A stretch of 64,000 nt of DNA from Pectobacterium aquaticum (lineage in GTDB: Bacteria > Pseudomonadota > Gammaproteobacteria > Enterobacterales > Enterobacteriaceae): the NCBI RefSeq assembly GCF_003382565.3, contig NZ_CP086253.1, positions 1,612,001 to 1,676,000 on the forward strand. Direction: 5' to 3'. Made by a program: the position numbers and the translations under genes. The notes beneath the pieces are model-generated. The model did no database searches and was not told where the DNA came from. It saw only the letters and a list, made by a program, of their open reading frames with translations. This document shows positions 53,615-62,827 of this stretch, piece by piece (position 1 is the first letter of the stretch; each line of letters begins with the position of its first letter).

Positions 53615-55306
53615 ATGCAGAATAGATACCAAGCCATAAGATGTAAGCAGACTAGCGATGGTAACTGGCTAGTTTTCTTCTCTGCATCTGCCCATGAGAT
53701 TGATGTTTGGGGAGGCATTCCAGAGAAGAAAAATTTTGATACAGTAGAATCAACAGGATTTCAGCGCTCCTTCAAACCCGAGCGTCTAGATAGCTTAATA
53801 AATTTTTATTCAAATGATGACAATATTTTACAGAATCCACTTCTGTGTGCTCCTAGGAAAATAGGCGATTTCAAAAGCTCGGTTTATTTTATACCTGATA
53901 GTAATGTTAATGAAAATGATTATATTCAAAAAGGAAGTCTTATTATAAATTATGAAGATTTTCATTATCTAAAATTGATTGAGCTGCTTCAGCTATTCAG
54001 TGATTATCTTACCAGTAGAGTTGAAGATATTGACAAGCAGGATTTGGATGTGCATCTTCTAGCTAAGCTTAAAGAGCGTTTGTCATTAGATTATGAAGAG
54101 CCATCTGATATAATTTCTTCAAGTGCAGATGTTAATGAAGGGGCTGATCCTCTAGATGAAGAACTTACTATTATTGAGTCATCACATATAAGCGATTTAT
54201 GGCAGGAGGTTGCTTGTCGTATTTCTATCTTAAAAGAGTATGGAAGCGAATATGATGCTCCGGAAATATTAGGTTTTAAAAAAGAATCGATTATTTCTTA
54301 TCTCAAACCAGTAATAATTGTTGATGGTCAACATAGGCTTATTGGTGCCATAGAACATTCGAACCGAGAATCCAAAACGCCTGTCTCTATGGCCAAATAT
54401 TTTGATTACATGACAACTGATGGCCTAACGGAGAGAGATGCTAAGATAAAGGTTCAAAATGAAGTATGCCGTCATTTGCCGATTTCCTTAGTTTTATCTG
54501 ATGACCCAGCAGAGCATGTTTTTCAATTTGTAGTTGTCAACCAAAAAGCCACTCCAATTAATAATGCATTGTTAGGAACAATTGTATCGACTACTCTAGC
54601 TACAAATGAGTTAGAACGAGTCGCAGATAGATTAAAAAATGCAGATATAGAACTTGAAGCATCACAAGCAGTCTCTTTTGCAACAAGAAACTGCAATAGC
54701 CCATTTTTTGGATTAGTGCAAACAGGTATTAGTGGAGAACAATCAGGAAAATTACCTTGGACAGTAATGCGGTCATTGATAACTATATTTAAGGACTTAA
54801 AAGGAGGGAAGTTTTTCAGTGATGAAAATAGAATTGATTATGCGGATTTATGGAGAAGACGTTATCTTGACGCATCAGATATAATTATTGAGAATGATAA
54901 GTTTTCAGTGTGGAGTTCTGAGGATGGAGTATGGCGTGATGTATTTATTAATTTTTGGACATGTATCAGGGATAAATTTGGTAACACCAAAGACTCTAGT
55001 AGCCATAACTACTGGGGGCATACAAGCTCGAATTTATTTAACAAAATATCTTTAACAATTCTAGCGGCCGATTTTTTTAAATATTTATGTGAGTCAAGGG
55101 CTAATCTTAACTCTGCAGAATCAGTCACACAGTTAGTTAATGATTGGTTGACAGACGTTGATCTTACCTACTTTAATAGAGATTGGAAATTAGCAAATGT
55201 GAAAAAAGATGCCCCAGGTACTAGAAAACAGTGGTCCAAACTATGGTTGACTTATCGCCAAGATCCAAGACAGTTACCATCATTAAACTCTTATAAAAAG
55301 ATATAA
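53615..55306 (+). CDS. DGQHR-domain protein, large DndB-like, paired with an HNH gene
   Basis: A 563-residue protein of the DGQHR superfamily, to which DndB belongs. The name motif is at D237-R241 (PVIIVDGQHRLIGAIEHSNR), followed by the family's Asn-rich segment (FQFVVVNQKATPINNALLGT). It is about 200 residues longer than DndB, with a long N-terminal part and a C-terminal all-helical part of unknown role. AGGAG precedes the ATG. It ends 2 bases before the HNH gene, so the two form an operon. Neither has an assigned function in phosphorothioation; a sensing or regulatory role is inferred from the shared motif and location only. Confidence 0.8.
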   Translation: MQNRYQAIRCKQTSDGNWLVFFSASAHEIDVWGGIPEKKNFDTVESTGFQRSFKPERLDSLINFYSNDDNILQNPLLCAPRKIGDFKSSVYFIPDSNVNENDYIQKGSLIINYEDFHYLKLIELLQLFSDYLTSRVEDIDKQDLDVHLLAKLKERLSLDYEEPSDIISSSADVNEGADPLDEELTIIESSHISDLWQEVACRISILKEYGSEYDAPEILGFKKESIISYLKPVIIVDGQHRLIGAIEHSNRESKTPVSMAKYFDYMTTDGLTERDAKIKVQNEVCRHLPISLVLSDDPAEHVFQFVVVNQKATPINNALLGTIVSTTLATNELERVADRLKNADIELEASQAVSFATRNCNSPFFGLVQTGISGEQSGKLPWTVMRSLITIFKDLKGGKFFSDENRIDYADLWRRRYLDASDIIIENDKFSVWSSEDGVWRDVFINFWTCIRDKFGNTKDSSSHNYWGHTSSNLFNKISLTILAADFFKYLCESRANLNSAESVTQLVNDWLTDVDLTYFNRDWKLANVKKDAPGTRKQWSKLWLTYRQDPRQLPSLNSYKKI

Positions 55307-55308
55307 AA

Positions 55309-56265
55309 ATGGAAAGATTACATCAATATGTTGAGCAGTCATTGATTGGATTTGGCAATGTTTGGAATTCAAAAAGTATTGCTAGGCAATCAATTATTGA
55401 TGTGCCGGATGACGTTTTTTTGGGAGGCACATCACTTTTAAAAAATGATATTAATTTGCAATGGCTTGCGTGGTTTTGCGAGTCACTATGTAATTTAGAT
55501 GAGTGCCTAGATGAGGTTGACCAATATAAAGTATTTTCGCTTGTTCGTCGTGGGTTAATTCACGTTGATATAGATCAAGATAATCCTGATTTTTTGAATT
55601 TATGTAATATAATATCTGGTTTTATGTTTAAAAGAATTGAAAGTGTTTCAGGAAGATTAAGACAGCGTGTCACCAAACAGAATAAATTAGATTTAATAGA
55701 GTCTTCACAAGGCGAACCGAGATGCTGGATTTGCAACTCAAAATTTAGTAAAGATGCAGTTGAAATTTTCTTAGGAAGAACAGGAAACATAGTATTGCCT
55801 GAGCTTATTGATTACATGATGCCTAGAGGATTGATTGAAAGAGATCTTAAAATAGAAGTTGAACATAAATTACCTTTTTCAAAAGGAGGGGGAGATATTA
55901 ATGATCTTAGTAATATTGCTTTGAGTTGTGGATGGTGCAATAGATACAAATCGAATTTAATTTCTATATATGATGTTGGACGAAACCTAAAAAATTATAA
56001 AAATAATAAATTTGTTGGATTTAGCATACCAGAACCATACTGGATTATACGAAAAATGGCATTATCAGATAGATGTTCTCATCCTGGCTGTACTGCGACA
56101 AGAAAAAATAATTTATATGTTGATTTAATAAATCCACGGGGTGCTGCGAATCCCATAAATCTTAAGGTTGTATGTAAAATTCATGTTAATGATTATCATA
56201 ACAGACTAGTACCTGCAAGTAATTATATTGAGTGTGTTTCCAGTAAGAAAAATAGGCTCATATAA
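55309..56265 (+). CDS. HNH endonuclease next to a DGQHR protein
   Basis: A 318-residue protein. Residues 1-135 are helical and unrecognised. Residues 139-212 form an HNH/zinc-finger nuclease: CWIC (C139, C142), then the core IEVEHKLPFSKGGGDINDLS with E185 and H186, N198 and N202, and CGWC (C207, C210). A C-terminal second cysteine cluster (CSHPGC, then CKIH) follows near 256-292. The catalytic residues appear intact. It starts 2 bases after the DGQHR gene. It could cut foreign or modified DNA; whether the N-terminal part is a sulfur-binding domain, as in ScoMcrA, is not clear by eye. Confidence 0.82.
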   Translation: MERLHQYVEQSLIGFGNVWNSKSIARQSIIDVPDDVFLGGTSLLKNDINLQWLAWFCESLCNLDECLDEVDQYKVFSLVRRGLIHVDIDQDNPDFLNLCNIISGFMFKRIESVSGRLRQRVTKQNKLDLIESSQGEPRCWICNSKFSKDAVEIFLGRTGNIVLPELIDYMMPRGLIERDLKIEVEHKLPFSKGGGDINDLSNIALSCGWCNRYKSNLISIYDVGRNLKNYKNNKFVGFSIPEPYWIIRKMALSDRCSHPGCTATRKNNLYVDLINPRGAANPINLKVVCKIHVNDYHNRLVPASNYIECVSSKKNRLI

Positions 56266-56284
56266 GTATAAATTATTTAAAAAT

Positions 56285-56373
56285 TGCCGCATTGAAATGA
56301 AATTTATTTCATACGGCATAATAATTTTCACCGGATAAATTTTATTTACTATTTGACTGGCTAGTTTAGCCAG
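56285..56373. terminator. Bidirectional terminators between HNH gene and dndE
   Basis: Two hairpins lie between the convergent stops: TGCCG/CGGCA (56285-56318) enclosing ATGAAAT/ATTTCAT, and CTGGCTA/TAGCCAG (56357-56373) with a 3-base loop. They separate the HNH and dndBCDE transcripts. Confidence 0.6.
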
Positions 56374-56400
56374 ACTTTCGTGTTCAATTCTTAATTACAT

Positions 56401-56736
56401 TTAGAATTCATTGCTATTTAAAAGCGAGTTTAATCCTCGAGAGATATGTAATTTAACAAAATTTTGAACACTATTATTGGCCATGTCTTTTCTACTTCGG
56501 AATAATACAAGGGATTCATAAATCTTGTGCTCGTTACCAGCAAATGTTCTCCAAGTCATTTCAACATTACTATCCGAAGGAATATCTTCCTTTGGTGGTA
56601 TTGTTGGATCAGCTAATGATTTGCAAAGTGCCCAGCGGCAAAGTACATTCCAGTTCTCTATACCAGTTTTGCGTTTAAGAGTGATCAGTTGCTGCTTCTG
56701 TTTCTCAGATAAACGAATAATATCGATATGTTGCAT
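56401..56736 (-). CDS. dndE: DNA phosphorothioation protein DndE
   Basis: A 111-residue basic helical protein of the DndE family. DndE forms tetramers that bind nicked double-stranded DNA and is needed for sulfur to replace a non-bridging oxygen in the backbone. Recognisable parts are IDIIRLSEKQKQQLITLKRK, TGIENWNVLCRWALCKSL and the TWRTFAGNEHKIYESL segment. It begins 2 bases after dndD and is the last gene of dndBCDE. Length is usual. Confidence 0.9.
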   Translation of the reverse strand: MQHIDIIRLSEKQKQQLITLKRKTGIENWNVLCRWALCKSLADPTIPPKEDIPSDSNVEMTWRTFAGNEHKIYESLVLFRSRKDMANNSVQNFVKLHISRGLNSLLNSNEF

Positions 56737-56738
56737 AA

Positions 56739-58697
56739 TTAGAAATATCCCTCTTTAATGCTGGACGTTTTATCTAGCTCATTATAGCTAATATAAAACT
56801 CACGACTCACGTATGGTTTAATTTCTTGATAATATTCATTAATAATCTCTTCGTCGGTAGATAGCAAGATTACTTGAGGACCTGCTTTAGGAAAATAGTG
56901 ATTTACCAACTTACTACGATGTTTACCGTCTAATCTACTAAGTGGCGTATCAATAACGGTTGGTAATTCTTTGCCTGAGGCTTCAGCTAGACCCCACAAT
57001 ATAGCGATTGCTAGTAATTGTCTCTCACCTGCTGAGAGTTTAGTAGTCTCAAGTATTTTACCTGTGGCATCGTATAGTGTGATTGCGAAGCTTTCAGGGC
57101 AGATTTTTAACTCACTGATAAGTTGTGACTTACGCACTAATTCATCAAATTTCTGCTTTACCAATGTCTGCAGTCGAACAATATTTTCACTTATTAACTG
57201 CTCAGCAAAGCGTTGCAGAGTGGCTTTTAATTTTTTAATATGGTTACTTACTTGGATAGATCGTTTTTGTTCGAAAGTATCTTTGTTTTGATGTGCTAAT
57301 AAGTTAGTATAGCGCTTTGACAAAATGTTACTTTTCTGTATTGTTTGTTCAAGTAGTTGTTGTTTATTCTTTTGCTGTGTCATGAAAGCTTTAAGAGCTG
57401 CTTCATTTTCGGCTAATTCAGCAATTAAATGTTGGACCGATCCATAATCAGGTACTGTATCCAGCTGTTTCTGCATCAAGGCTTTTTGCTCAAGCAATTG
57501 AACTTTTTCTTTTTGCAAAAACAACCTCTGTTTCTCTTCCTGCTTAATCCGTTCTTCTAAGCCATTAAAAATACTAATTTCTGTTTTCAGAAAGCATTCT
57601 ACTCTAGCTAGAGTTTGTTGTGCTTGTATTTGGGAGTCTATAATTTTATTAACGTGAAAAATGGTCTGCTCAGAGGCGGACGTTGTTTCAAGTGCGTTGA
57701 GAATTTTTTCGTTATAGGAACTAATGACTTCGTTTAGCACTTTTGCCTGTGTTGCCTCAGCTTCTAGACTAATTTGTTCTTTAGTTTGTTTGATCAGATC
57801 ACTTACCAATCCTAGCGGGCCGACGCCAGCAGCTAATTTAATTTTTTCGGCTTTATTCAGACTCAATTTAGTTTCAATAGTGCCTAGTTCAAACTTGATT
57901 TCATCGCGTTTTTCGATCAGGTGGGCACCGGCATTACGTACTGCTTGACGGGCTTTGTTGACAGCAATATTGGTATTGTTGATGTCATGTTCTATTTCAA
58001 CTAGTTCTTTTTTCAAATCTGCTACTGCAGCATTGCACTGAGTCATCTCATTTTCGCAGTCTTCCACTTTAGCAATGATACTTTGATCAACATTGGATAC
58101 TCGACGTTTTTTATCGACTAGAGTAAGGTCAATTTGCAATTGCGACAGTAAATCCAGCCCAAGTAGGCTCTCAATTCCCGTCCTGACTAATTCTGATGAA
58201 CGCTGCGGGTGCGCTAGATTTTCAATTTTTTCACCATCAAAAAAGAATAAATCTGATAGGCTCAGTGGGATAAATTCGTTAACAAATTCATCCCAGTGCT
58301 GACTTAGATGGTCATCTGGCTGAAGATCAACATACACCTTAATTTTATCTTTTGTCTCTAACCCCTTTACGTACCAGCTACGTTCAATATCGTAACGATT
58401 AATTTTATTATCTGTTTGATGTGTAAAGGTTAAATTTATCTTTACTTCAGCATCTGGAGAAGAAAAGCGGTTTTTACTACTGGCTAAAAATGCACTATAG
58501 GCAGTGCCTGCGCGGTTAGAGCATCTTGCATGTTTTCCGTACAATACTAACTGTATGGCATCAAGAAAGGTTGTTTTACCACCACCATTTAATGCACCCA
58601 GCAAGATCACCGGCTTACCGTGTTCCACTTCAAGGTTAATCGAGTGCTCACCTTGATAAATACCGAAGTTTGAAATTTGCAACTTGTTAAAGATCAC
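56739..58697 (-). CDS. dndD: DNA phosphorothioation ATPase DndD
   Basis: A 652-residue SMC/RecN-like ATPase with a Walker A (LLGALNGGGKTTFLDAI, residues about 32-47), long central coiled coils with a central hinge, and a C-terminal signature and Walker B (LSAGERQLLAIAILWGLAEA, PTVIDTPLSRLD). DndD works with DndC and DndE in sulfur insertion. GTG 58697 is preferred because family members begin (M)IFNKLQISNFG; a longer start at ATG 58718 overlaps dndC further. It overlaps dndC by 11 bases. Confidence 0.92.
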   Translation of the reverse strand: MIFNKLQISNFGIYQGEHSINLEVEHGKPVILLGALNGGGKTTFLDAIQLVLYGKHARCSNRAGTAYSAFLASSKNRFSSPDAEVKINLTFTHQTDNKINRYDIERSWYVKGLETKDKIKVYVDLQPDDHLSQHWDEFVNEFIPLSLSDLFFFDGEKIENLAHPQRSSELVRTGIESLLGLDLLSQLQIDLTLVDKKRRVSNVDQSIIAKVEDCENEMTQCNAAVADLKKELVEIEHDINNTNIAVNKARQAVRNAGAHLIEKRDEIKFELGTIETKLSLNKAEKIKLAAGVGPLGLVSDLIKQTKEQISLEAEATQAKVLNEVISSYNEKILNALETTSASEQTIFHVNKIIDSQIQAQQTLARVECFLKTEISIFNGLEERIKQEEKQRLFLQKEKVQLLEQKALMQKQLDTVPDYGSVQHLIAELAENEAALKAFMTQQKNKQQLLEQTIQKSNILSKRYTNLLAHQNKDTFEQKRSIQVSNHIKKLKATLQRFAEQLISENIVRLQTLVKQKFDELVRKSQLISELKICPESFAITLYDATGKILETTKLSAGERQLLAIAILWGLAEASGKELPTVIDTPLSRLDGKHRSKLVNHYFPKAGPQVILLSTDEEIINEYYQEIKPYVSREFYISYNELDKTSSIKEGYF

Positions 58698-60351
58698 CGC
58701 TGATAACCTCTGTTTCAATCACCAATGAACTATATCCCCGTTCTTTTAGTGAGCGGGTAATGATAGCAATCTGCTCATTAATAGATGCTTTTTCTTCGTC
58801 TGACAATTTTGGTGAATTGTCATGTTGAATTTGTAGCTCGAGCCTTTTACGCTCAAGGGCAAATATTTTTGCCTCATCCAAAGAGGAAAATGCTCCTTTT
58901 TCTAGACTGTCAGATAACTCTGCAGCTAAGTTAGCTCGCCGTAATTGGCTTTTATGCCTATTAACAATAGCGATAGCACCGCGTATTTGTTGATACATTA
59001 GGCCCTCATCATCGCTATTTTCAGTACAGAAAATTTTGAGTTTCTCCAACACTTTTTTATTCAAGATAGGATGATGAGCGCGGCGTGAACCTGGGTAAGG
59101 TATTCCCATTATTTTTTTGTAAATAGTAGGGAGGTTGTCCTCTACTTCTAGTTTTTCTTCCAGCCAAATACGGCGTATTTCTTCTAGTTCTTCTAGAGGT
59201 AGCAATTCAAGATTTTTTACCTCTGCTGGCCCCATTTCTTGCACGGCTATTTGTGCAAGTAGTACTTTTTCCAGTAGTTCTTCGCGAAAGCTCTGTATAT
59301 ATGGGCCAGGAACAAGATCTGCCCCATTTTTTGTAACATGCACAGTTAATGAACCATTCATACGGCGAAAATCGCGACGGGACTTATCACGACGTAGTTT
59401 GCCTAGCTTCTTATGATGATCAATATCGTTAACGTCGATTTCATTGCGCAAAGCTAATAATGGATACATCCATTCCTTTTCTTCATCATTAGCAATCATC
59501 GCCGACATGGATTTGTCTTCAGACACAATAGTGCAAACGTAACAGCCAAATCGGCTATCACCACAGCTTTGGGTGCTTTTATCAACTACGAGTGGGCACT
59601 CACCACCTTCTGTTGCTCCTTGGTACATTCCCATCAAATCTTGGTTTGGGAAGTTCCAAGGGTTAGGTACTGAATTCAGGTATATCCAGACATCATCATT
59701 AGTCCAGTCGGCAATAGGAGGGTATACCCAAACCCTGTCTAGGGTACCATTTGCCGTTAGGCCATCAGCCCGACGAGTGTTGGCTTCAATATTTTCATAA
59801 TGTTCCATTGTTGCTGCACGGGTTGTACTTTCCGCTTTTCGTGTGCCTAGAACTAAAATAGCTTCACCGCGTTTATCAACTAAATTATTAATAAACGTGT
59901 TGGATGGGGAAATTTTAAGCCGATCTGTGCACCAGCGGAATTTATAACGTGGGGCGGGATAGCCTTTTCCAATGAGGTTAACCCAAAATCGATCCTTGAC
60001 AGCAGGTGTCAATCGATGCGGATGAATAGGGATATCCTGTTCTTTTTTGGCTTCAAGCATCCTCTCCAATGATTTTTCTACCCACATTGCAACAATAGGA
60101 TTTTCAACGAGAGTATCTGTACTTATGACATGTACATCTTTATGGCACTTATTTTCCTGTTTCAGATCTTGTAGAGCATACCATACCAACTGCAAAACAG
60201 CTGTTGAATCCTTACCTCCGCTATACCCAATAACCCATGGCACTTGATCTGATAAATATAATTTCTTGATATGAGAAATCGTATCAGCTATAGTTTCTTT
60301 TAATCCGCGCTGTTCAAATGCGGAGTAAGGGTTATTTACAGACATACTCAT
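58687..60351 (-). CDS. dndC: DNA phosphorothioation sulfurtransferase DndC
   Basis: A 554-residue PAPS reductase-like ATP pyrophosphatase. The PP-loop SGGKDS is at residues 44-49 (WVIGYSGGKDSTAVLQL). A cysteine group that can hold a 4Fe-4S cluster (GECPLVVDKS, SCGDSRFGCYVCTIV) lies near the middle, and KTADR/GTRKAES residues match the family. DndC takes sulfur mobilised by DndA and delivers it to activated DNA. Its ATG overlaps the dndB stop (ATGA), so the two are coupled. Confidence 0.93.
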   Translation of the reverse strand: MSMSVNNPYSAFEQRGLKETIADTISHIKKLYLSDQVPWVIGYSGGKDSTAVLQLVWYALQDLKQENKCHKDVHVISTDTLVENPIVAMWVEKSLERMLEAKKEQDIPIHPHRLTPAVKDRFWVNLIGKGYPAPRYKFRWCTDRLKISPSNTFINNLVDKRGEAILVLGTRKAESTTRAATMEHYENIEANTRRADGLTANGTLDRVWVYPPIADWTNDDVWIYLNSVPNPWNFPNQDLMGMYQGATEGGECPLVVDKSTQSCGDSRFGCYVCTIVSEDKSMSAMIANDEEKEWMYPLLALRNEIDVNDIDHHKKLGKLRRDKSRRDFRRMNGSLTVHVTKNGADLVPGPYIQSFREELLEKVLLAQIAVQEMGPAEVKNLELLPLEELEEIRRIWLEEKLEVEDNLPTIYKKIMGIPYPGSRRAHHPILNKKVLEKLKIFCTENSDDEGLMYQQIRGAIAIVNRHKSQLRRANLAAELSDSLEKGAFSSLDEAKIFALERKRLELQIQHDNSPKLSDEEKASINEQIAIITRSLKERGYSSLVIETEVISGDL

Positions 60352-61427
60352 TGTTTTGTTCCTAAAAATTTATCTTCAGCTTTTTGTTGTTCTGTATTTA
60401 ATGGAAGCTGAAGATGTTGTTTTAATGCATTTAAAGTCAGTAATGCAGAATGAACGCTATGATCCATACGACCTTTATTAAAGCATCTTTCTACCCAAAC
60501 TTTATTGGTTCTTGCCCAGTTTAATCCTTGGAGACTTGTTAGTATTTGCTTCCAATTAGGGTATTCAACGAGTAGTTCTTTGCCAAGCATTGCGAAGCTT
60601 TTAAGTAAAATAGCACTAAACAGAACATAGTTTGCTCTGTCCGCTGGTTTTATCTGATGATTTTTTGCTTGTTGCCATAGCAGTAAATTTTTTGCTAACT
60701 CATCCCAGTATTCTACGGTGTTTTCAGCTTGCTTCTGCCAATTTTCCTCAGTGATATTTTGGCATAGCTCCATACATGCAGCATGTACCGAACTATGCAT
60801 AAAAAATTTAGCTGAGCGTTTGCTGATACGGCTGGAAAACTCAACTACACCATTAAAAAAATCGCTACCTTCAACTACGTAGTTAGTTAGATTCTCTTCA
60901 GGTGAAGAGCCGTATAAGACCGCAATGGATCTGTTGGCTGGTATAGGATAGAGGTTCAAATCACGAAATATTTTTTGCCGTTGCTTCAGGTTTTTATCAA
61001 CGAAAAAAACGACTGATATTGTCTCATCGCCTAAGCTAGGGTCTTCTTCTAACGCTTGTTGAATCGATGCGCTACGATGCTGGCCATCAGTTAAGTAAAA
61101 TTCGGCATCTTCGTCAACGACTAGGTTACCAATTTTGCTACCATGTCCTTGATGTGCAATAGGCTCAAAGTAAGTCTTCCCTTCTATGCAAGCAGTGATA
61201 GCCGAGAACGTATAATCGTGACGATTGCTGTGAATATAACGAGTAATCTGCGGAATGCGACTATGATTTAAAACGCGCTGCGCTTTGTCACTTTCGGCTA
61301 GCATAGACTCATCGAGTGTGAAGATTTTTTTTAGCCTTTTGAGAGGACACATCACTATATAGTATTCATGTCCGGCCTGGACCCCTCGGATTGCGGGAAA
61401 ACTGATTCCAGAAACGATATGGTTCAC
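60348..61427 (-). CDS. dndB: DNA phosphorothioation-dependent regulator DndB
   Basis: A 359-residue DGQHR-family protein that is first in dndBCDE. The motif is D114-R118 (LTDGQHRSASIQQAL). The N-terminus ISFPAIRGVQAGHEYYIVMC and RIPQITRYIHSNRHDYTF are typical of DndB. In other bacteria DndB binds its own promoter and tunes modification level. It is divergent from dndA across 129 bases holding palindromes at 61461-61497, its likely operator. It is distinct from the two other DGQHR proteins here. Confidence 0.92.
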   Translation of the reverse strand: MNHIVSGISFPAIRGVQAGHEYYIVMCPLKRLKKIFTLDESMLAESDKAQRVLNHSRIPQITRYIHSNRHDYTFSAITACIEGKTYFEPIAHQGHGSKIGNLVVDEDAEFYLTDGQHRSASIQQALEEDPSLGDETISVVFFVDKNLKQRQKIFRDLNLYPIPANRSIAVLYGSSPEENLTNYVVEGSDFFNGVVEFSSRISKRSAKFFMHSSVHAACMELCQNITEENWQKQAENTVEYWDELAKNLLLWQQAKNHQIKPADRANYVLFSAILLKSFAMLGKELLVEYPNWKQILTSLQGLNWARTNKVWVERCFNKGRMDHSVHSALLTLNALKQHLQLPLNTEQQKAEDKFLGTKQ

Positions 61428-61460
61428 TACTGACGATCCTCAACTTTTGGCGCTTAGATT

Positions 61461-61497
61461 TTGTTCGAACGAAAAAATTATCTTGTTCGTACGAACA
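61461..61497. promoter_or_regulatory. Paired palindromes between dndB and dndA
   Basis: TGTTCGTACGAACA (61484-61497) is a perfect 14-base palindrome. A related copy, GTTCGAAC, lies at 61463-61470. Both share GTTCG/CGAAC halves, 21 bases apart. They sit between the divergent dnd starts, so they likely bind DndB or another cluster regulator. Confidence 0.6.
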
Positions 61498-61556
61498 TGA
61501 GGTGGCATGGTATCAAAATCGTGTAATGATGTCTTTAGATTTTTGGGGACAAGTGG

Positions 61557-62681
61557 ATGACAGTTTATCTTGATTACAGTGCTACAACCCCTGTATTGCC
61601 GGAAGTAGCTGATCTTGTATATAAAACCATGGTTGAAGAATATGGGAATGCTGGTAGCCGTACTCACGAGTATGGAGCCAGTGCTAAAAGAGCTGTTGAA
61701 CTTGCTCGCGCGCAAGTTGCCTCAGTAGTGAAGGCTGATAAAACAGAGATAATTTTCACTAGTGGTGCGACAGAAAGTAACAATATTGCTATTTTGGGTC
61801 TGCGCGAGTTTGCTGAACATACAGGAAAAAAACACATTATTACGAGTAAGATAGAGCATAAAGCTGTACTAGAGCCTATTGCATATCTAGAACAGAAGGG
61901 TTTTAATGTAACTTATCTTGATGTTTCTAATGATGGTATGATTGATACTGAGCAATTAAAAGCATCGCTGCGAGAAGATACAGTGCTTGTATCAGTTATG
62001 CATATCAACAATGAGACGGGCGTAATTCAGCCCATTGAGAAAATATGTCAGTTATTACAAGGGCATAATGCTTATTTGCATGTTGATGCAGCACAAAGTT
62101 TTGGCAAATTTTCTTTCAGTCTCGATAACTCTCGTATTGATTTTATCAGTGTTAGTGGTCATAAGCTTTATGCCCCAAAGGGAATCGGTGCATTAGTTTT
62201 GCGGCGTCGCGGTTATGTTAAAGCTCCATTAAAGCCACTCTACTATGGTGGTGGCCAAGAAAAAGGGCTGCGCCCCGGAACTTTGGCTACGCCATTAATA
62301 GCAGGTTTGGGGCTAGCCTGCGAATTAGTAACAAAGAATGCGGACGATTGGATTAGGCATGTTTCTGGGTTAAAAAGCGATTTCATTGCTACTGTTACCA
62401 AATTAGGTGCTGTAATTAATGGAACCAATACGTCCCCTTATGTTTTGAATTTTTCTATTCCAGGTATCAATTCAGAGGCTGCTATGGTTCAGCTTAAAGG
62501 AATCGTTGCCGTTTCAAATGGGTCAGCTTGTACGTCAAGTAGCTATGATCCATCTCATGTGTTAGTGGCTATGGGATTAGATGTAGAGCGAATAAATGGT
62601 GCTATTCGTGTTTCCTTTGGGGTCTGTACAAGTGATATACCTTATGAAGAAATTAATCAGCAATTGAGGAGGTTAATTTAA
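61557..62681 (+). CDS. dndA: Cysteine desulfurase DndA
   Basis: A 374-residue PLP-dependent class V aminotransferase-fold desulfurase that supplies sulfur to DndC. The PLP lysine is in VSGHKLYAPKG and the sulfur-transferring cysteine in SNGSACTSSSYDPSHVL; ATESNNIAI and HINNETGVIQP are family motifs. It is divergent from dndBCDE. Many enterobacterial dnd clusters lack dndA and use IscS, so its presence is notable. It is followed by the third DGQHR gene in the same direction. Confidence 0.9.
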   Translation: MTVYLDYSATTPVLPEVADLVYKTMVEEYGNAGSRTHEYGASAKRAVELARAQVASVVKADKTEIIFTSGATESNNIAILGLREFAEHTGKKHIITSKIEHKAVLEPIAYLEQKGFNVTYLDVSNDGMIDTEQLKASLREDTVLVSVMHINNETGVIQPIEKICQLLQGHNAYLHVDAAQSFGKFSFSLDNSRIDFISVSGHKLYAPKGIGALVLRRRGYVKAPLKPLYYGGGQEKGLRPGTLATPLIAGLGLACELVTKNADDWIRHVSGLKSDFIATVTKLGAVINGTNTSPYVLNFSIPGINSEAAMVQLKGIVAVSNGSACTSSSYDPSHVLVAMGLDVERINGAIRVSFGVCTSDIPYEEINQQLRRLI

Positions 62682-62827
62682 AGTTATGTGCTGTTATTTT
62701 TATCTTAAATATTTTTCATGAGGATAATCTTCATGGTTTTAATTTATAATAGAACAACAAAAAATTTCTGTTTGACCTTATAGGTCTTTTCTAGATATAA
62801 AATCATAGTTATGTAATGGAGTGGTAC

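Noticed and set aside
53411..53632. A 73-codon minus-strand frame before the first DGQHR gene
   Set aside because: Overlaps the DGQHR start, AT-rich, no ribosome site.
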